This document shows, piece by piece, positions 12,401 through 18,400 of a stretch of 20,606 nt of DNA (the stretch's first letter is position 1; each line of letters starts with the position of its first letter). The stretch is taken from NCBI GenBank assembly GCA_964200185.2, contig CAXNAD020000386.1, forward strand, positions 1-20,606. Direction: 5' to 3'. Made by a program: the position numbers and the translations under genes. The DNA comes from Choristocarpus tenellus KU-1152 (Eukaryota > Phaeophyceae). Below the pieces are notes generated by a model that had not been told where the DNA came from, did no database searches, and saw only the letters and a program-made list of their open reading frames with translations.

Positions 12401-15400
12401 ATGTGAGTGTAACAACCATAAATGTGGTAAAGATGCTTCCTTCCCACACATTGACTGTGAAAATAATATTTTTGTGGTTGTTTAGGGGATAATTGAGCAT
12501 GCTGTGGTTGTATGCTGAAGTACATTCTACCGCAGCTTCTAGTGCAGATGGTTGATATAATTCCCTTCATACCGGTGTCATTCCATTACATAATATTTTC
12601 CACTCTATCAAAAAAGATCCCTGCCCGATTAGCTATGTTTTGTCATGAAGTATGAGTCCCACCCAGGTGGGGTGATTCTAAAGCCTTGCCAACAATAATA
12701 CTAACTTTTCTATCCACACACAATCCTCATGGTGACTTGGGTGTTTGAAAATATCCACCACAACTCTGAAGATTTGAATCATCATGTCGTTTCCCATCAT
12801 GCAGGTTTTTTCTTCACAACCTAGACCAATAAACCCAATAAACCCAACCATATATATATAAATATATAACTTTGACTGTTTCATGAGTAAAGTCCTCCCG
12901 CTTCAAAGTAATGAACCTTCTCTGGATATCCGTTTGGGATGTTGTTTGGCAAAGAAATGCAATTGCCTTTGTTTGAACCCTAAAGAGTACATATTGCTTG
13001 GAAGGACTTCTATTTTGCACAAGGTAGAACAATAACATTACGTCATCATTCTGGCAGACATCTCAACTGACTCCAAACACCCTACCATGGGTAGCTTGGA
13101 TGATTTTCGCACCTGAACGGTTCCCTTTGTTTCTTCTGATACTGCTACTGAAATTTTTCCTGTCGTGTTGGTTGCGTATCCCTTCATCATGTCTACATTA
13201 CCAAGATCACCAGGAAAGATTACAAGCCAACTTCGATCGTCATCATCAAAGTCCAGTTTGACTTGTGCAGTTCCATTTGTCCATGTTGAAAGTGCTGTAA
13301 AGTTTGCACTGATGGCAGCAAGGAGAACCGCAGGACTGGCAGAGAATGGAATTTCAGCAATATCGCCATTGAGCTCAAGCTTGAAGGTGCTTGAATCTTC
13401 GTCATTCCCCTGCAGTATCGAGCAAGATGCAGCAAGGTAACACCACAGGAACGCTGGTATTTTGATAATATCAATGCAGTCGTTGATTCTTCTTCTAAGA
13501 CTGATAGTATTGCAGGTTGCAATGTCAGAACCTTGACATATTGATCAAATTGTCCAAGCAAGTATGATGAATGCTAAATCTTTAGCACATCTTCACTCAT
13601 TGGGTTGCACAGACTTGAAGATTTTGTCATCTTTCATTCCAGCATAATTTGTCACACTGGTCATGCATCACCTGGCCACTCTACCCTTCCCAATCCTCCA
13701 TGCTGCTCTTCATTTTTTTTAATGATGGAAGTGTAGATAATTCAACCTTCCAACCACTGTCTCCTAGCACTTGCCACTAAACAACTCCTTCACTCTAATT
13801 GCAAAGGAAAGGATACACTTTGGTTCATGCTTCACTCCATGATTGAAATATGTGAATTACGAAATTGATATTATATGCTCTAGGGCACTATGGTTGCAGA
13901 CTCTTATCTTTGCAGAAGTATGATATACAAACAACCTGCAAGGCAGACCTCACCGTTACAGTTACCCGCTGAACCTCTGAAATGGTACCTCCAATCCCTG
14001 GCGTCAGAGTGTCAAATGCCTTGATTGCCACTGTTTGCACCTGAAATGAGAAAAAAAGATGTGATCATTCATAAGCATAAAAATCCTCTCACCAGAGAGT
14101 GGTAGGAACAGAGTTGTTTCTGCCTTATTGCAGGGATCACCGAGCCAAGAGATTGGCATGTATGTTATTTTCTCTTTAGTGGAGTCCCTCAAATTCGAAG
14201 CAGTTAACATGAAACAGATGTGGATCTTGAATACTGTTCTTGTTCAATGTGTGCCAATAATTGACCTACAACAACTAGCCAGTAGCACACCTCTTTACGA
14301 TATGTTGCATTCAGACGTAACTCCTGAATTTCGCCTTCAGCAGGTTCCATAGTGAGCGATAGTTTTACCTCCACTGGCACCAAGAGATTCTATGTATTCA
14401 AGAGGGGAAACAGGAAAAATAGAAAGCATAGAAGGACAATTCAAGGAGATTGTGGAATTGACAACACACTGTGCGCAGTAGAGGATAATTGAATGACATT
14501 GTTTGGCACTTGGAACCACATTGTTTGGCACTTGGAGCAACATTGTTGGAGGATCAGTCAGCAAGATGGAGTGGTGGATGATGCATGTACCTGAGACACA
14601 GTCACTGTCTGGATTTCATCAACATCATCCCATGCAACCGTTACAGCTTGCACTTCTGGATAGACAGGATCACTTGATACATTGACATTATAAATTTCCT
14701 TTGATGATTGAGCCACAGATGTTGTCACAGTCTGCACCTCAGGAGCCCATGCTAATCCCCAAACCTGACAGAGGTTAATGAATAATGATGTGAAGTTCTT
14801 CAATAAATATGCTTTAAAATACTTGGAGTAGAGAGCAGTGTTTGGAATTTAAATTAGTTGCAAAATGAAAATATCTACAGAAGGATGGTTTGGTTTATGT
14901 GTGGCTGATAGTTGGGTACCATCTCCAGCAATTACGGAGCTGGTGACCTTGCCTTCATATGTAGCAGTATTGAACCTCTAATTCATCACTTTTCACCTCA
15001 ATTTCCTGCTCCTCTGGCCGAGATGGAAGCTGTGGTGTTTGACATGAGACTAACCCTGAAGAATGATATTCGGCCACCACCTCAATGTCTCCAAAGCGAC
15101 AACGCAATAGGTCATCCTTCTCCCTTCCACGGTGGAATGGTCCACCTTCCACTCTTACGATTGTTCCTCCACTAACTGGCCCCCATGCAGGCTCAATACT
15201 AGCAACAGTTGCATCACGCTCATAAGAGTATTGCACACCCGAATTTGTAAAGTCATTCCCTCCGTTGACTGATATCTCAACAGAAACAGAACATGGAGCA
15301 CCTCCATCTACCGTTGGCGCTATGCACTTCACATGATCCAATCCAACTTCAGACGCAAAAATGGCTGGCCCACCACCAAACAAGCAGAGAGCAGATAATT

Positions 15401-18400
15401 TTTCCTCAGCTGATGTCCAATTTTGCAGTACTGTCTCCATTTGTTGTCCAGATATGGTGACCAGAGTTCCGCCTGAGACAGGTCCACTACGTGGGGAGAT
15501 GTCAAGCTCACCCAAACCCGGATAATATACAAATGGGAGGAAGGTCTCGCTGAACTCTTGACCATTGTTGGAAACACGAATGTGGACGGTACCCCCTTTT
15601 GGTGTTGATGCTGGGGCTATGCATTGAATTGAAGTGTTAGATATTACAATGGCAGAGGTAGCCGTTTCATTGAAGACACACTGAGCATGTCTATTGAGAA
15701 AATCAAACACAAAGTGATCTATGGTGGAGTTAGTAAATGTCGTGGCGTTGGACGACATGTTGGTAGGATTTCCCACATAGGACGGATCAAGGGTGACAGT
15801 GACAAGAGTACCACCAATTGAAGGTCCACTCAAAGGCTCAAGGCTTCCTAGCACAATTGGGGGGTGGTACTGGAATAGAACCTCATCACCATTTCCAGAA
15901 GCAACACGTTCCATACCACTTGTCCACTCCACCCCACTGTTGATGCTCACAGCAAAAGGCACATATGGCCCATAGCCAGGAACAAGGTCACTTGCCACAC
16001 CTAGAGCACTTGTGCCAGTGAGGTTTTGTCCATCAACGACAAGGGCCTGTGTAATGTTCCCCAACAAAAATGTTGGGACCAATGACAGGTTGAATGGGGT
16101 CATTACAAGCACATATCTTTATCCTCTGTTGAGTAGAAGAGCCAAATCTGCTAGAACATTTTATATGGATTCAGAAGTTACTACTCAGCAGGGAAACATA
16201 AGGTATACAATCTAGGTTGGTGTCTAGGTGCGACAAAAAATCCAATGAGGGACTCTCTGATAGTAGCATAAAACTGAATCTTGGAGAGGATTAGTCATCT
16301 AAAAGAGTATAGAAGATCAGATGTACGAATTCCACAACTCCAAAAATATTTTGCATGCAAGGTGTTTCATAATTCAAGGACAAAGCATATTTATGTTTGG
16401 TTGTGCTCTACTGTGTCTGTAAAGGTTGGAAGGTTGGAAAAAATTTTAAGTTTAAAATTGGTGGGGCAGATTGAACTCATCACACTTAGTGCTGAGACAG
16501 TAACCATCGAATGCATCATTGTGTCCCCATAGCTGCCTTTCTCAGCACAATACCTCTTTCAATCATTTAAAAGTGATGTGCACTCAGCACACGATGGGCT
16601 AGCTACAGAAGAGTTGAGATTTTTCCTGAAGAACAATCTTCTACACATCTATTGAACCATTGATCTTGTAACATCTGATTTTGAAGTTCTACAGAATACC
16701 GAGGTCATATATCCTGAGGTCTTCACCATCTCTATCCTGGTGCAGCATTTGAATTCCAAACTCGACATAAACAACTTTGAGGAAAAAAATGATTGGATGG
16801 AGAAAGGCATATGCAGAGCAAAGTGCAAAGCTACAGGTAATGGTATCATCACTATTGACACTAGACAGATATAGAGTTTTGAGCCCCCTGAACCTGCACC
16901 TCTTTGTTCCAAAGTGCTAGAAATCTTTATAAGCCTGGCTTGACTCCAGATCAACGATATGATTGTCCTCCTTGCATAGATGCAGTGTAAAGGATATCCA
17001 GTCATGATGTACAATTATATCAATTTGTTCTAATACATTGTGGCACACAGAATTAGAAATCAAATGAAGAATTCGATAAGATGTGGCCTACAGCCTGAAG
17101 CCATATGACCTGGATGTAACATCTAGCTCTCCTACTTCAATGAACAAATTTTGCACGAGATATGAAGCAAATGTTGCCATCAGGTAGAGGTTCTGAAATG
17201 AATTTAGGAATCTTTTGATATTGGTTCTTGACAGAAATATGGAATCTTTATCCTCTGTTTAACCCTATATTGATTCCAGATGTGCATGCTTGGCCCTGGA
17301 TAAAGATTTCAGTCTGTTTCGCTGGCTCTTTCTTGAATTTTCCAATAAATATAATAAATATTATAACCAATAACCACACCCGCACTACCTCTGTAAAACA
17401 CATTAACCAGATATCTCTACTCACCTCAACTTGTCCAACATGAGCAGGCACACCCTGTGTTGTGAACTTTACTGTCCACTGCAGTCCAGCTCGACCCATT
17501 GTGGGGGCATTGTAACCTGCTGAAGATACATTAACATCTCCAATACTATCCAAGACCTGAAAGCAAACAGCAAGTTTCACCTTGTTGCTGGAAATCTAAT
17601 ATGTTCTTATGGGATTTGATTGACAGGTAACTTAGGGTTAGGGTTAAACAGTTGGCAACGGAGGCATACATCAGAAGGATTGTTCTCTCACCTCTAGGGC
17701 TGCCTCAATCTCAGCCGCACTAGCATTGAAGGGGAGATATGAGGTTCTTTCATGTCCAAACCAAAGTGAAAAAGTTCCAGAAAGTTGGCTAAATGTTCCA
17801 TTTGATAGCATCTTGGTTTCAATCAAAGCTCCTGGTGGACCCCTAAGATCATTGTTATAGACCTGAAATACGATTGGAGATTGACGGTTGACTCAACTTC
17901 AGCAGACAGTCTCAATTTGAAATTCAACACAGATTATGGATAGATCTCATTATTGTTGCATGTGTTGTATATACTATTCCAAGGAATATATGCTAGTACA
18001 ATATAACACATACTGAGCATAAGAAGGGGCAGCCAGCGATGTGCATTGATTTCTACTGAGCTACCGCTTCCCACTAACACAATTTCAGGTCACCACCAGC
18101 TTCATAGATCTTTTGGTTGAGCAGCCAGTCGTTGTATGAGAGCTTTAGCAATACAATGAGACATGTTTAACATAGTATGCTGACAATGACTTTGTCCTCT
18201 CCTCTCTCTCTGTTGCGTGTCTATTTTTCTATCATGTATTCAGCGCCTATATTCATCATAGCCAGTTTTATAAGTACTTCAATTGAGGTACAGAGTTCTT
18301 CAAAGAACACAATACTGCATAGTATCACATGTGGCTCTGCAATTGCTTTGCCCTTCTTCCTCACAACCTTGTACCCTTTATCATCTACTTTTTTCTACTT

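Noticed and set aside
16047-16112. In-frame extension of exon 5 upstream to 16112
   Set aside because: A stop lies just upstream, the residues do not match the repeat, and the acceptor at 16047-16048 joins exon 4 in exact repeat register.
817-16290. Shared ~15-mer (ctgaatcttggagag) near 824 and 16276
   Set aside because: One match of this length between two introns is near chance for a 20-kb window, and the flanks do not align.
17632-17643. Interstitial telomere signal
   Set aside because: Only two TTAGGG units; too short to claim more than chance.
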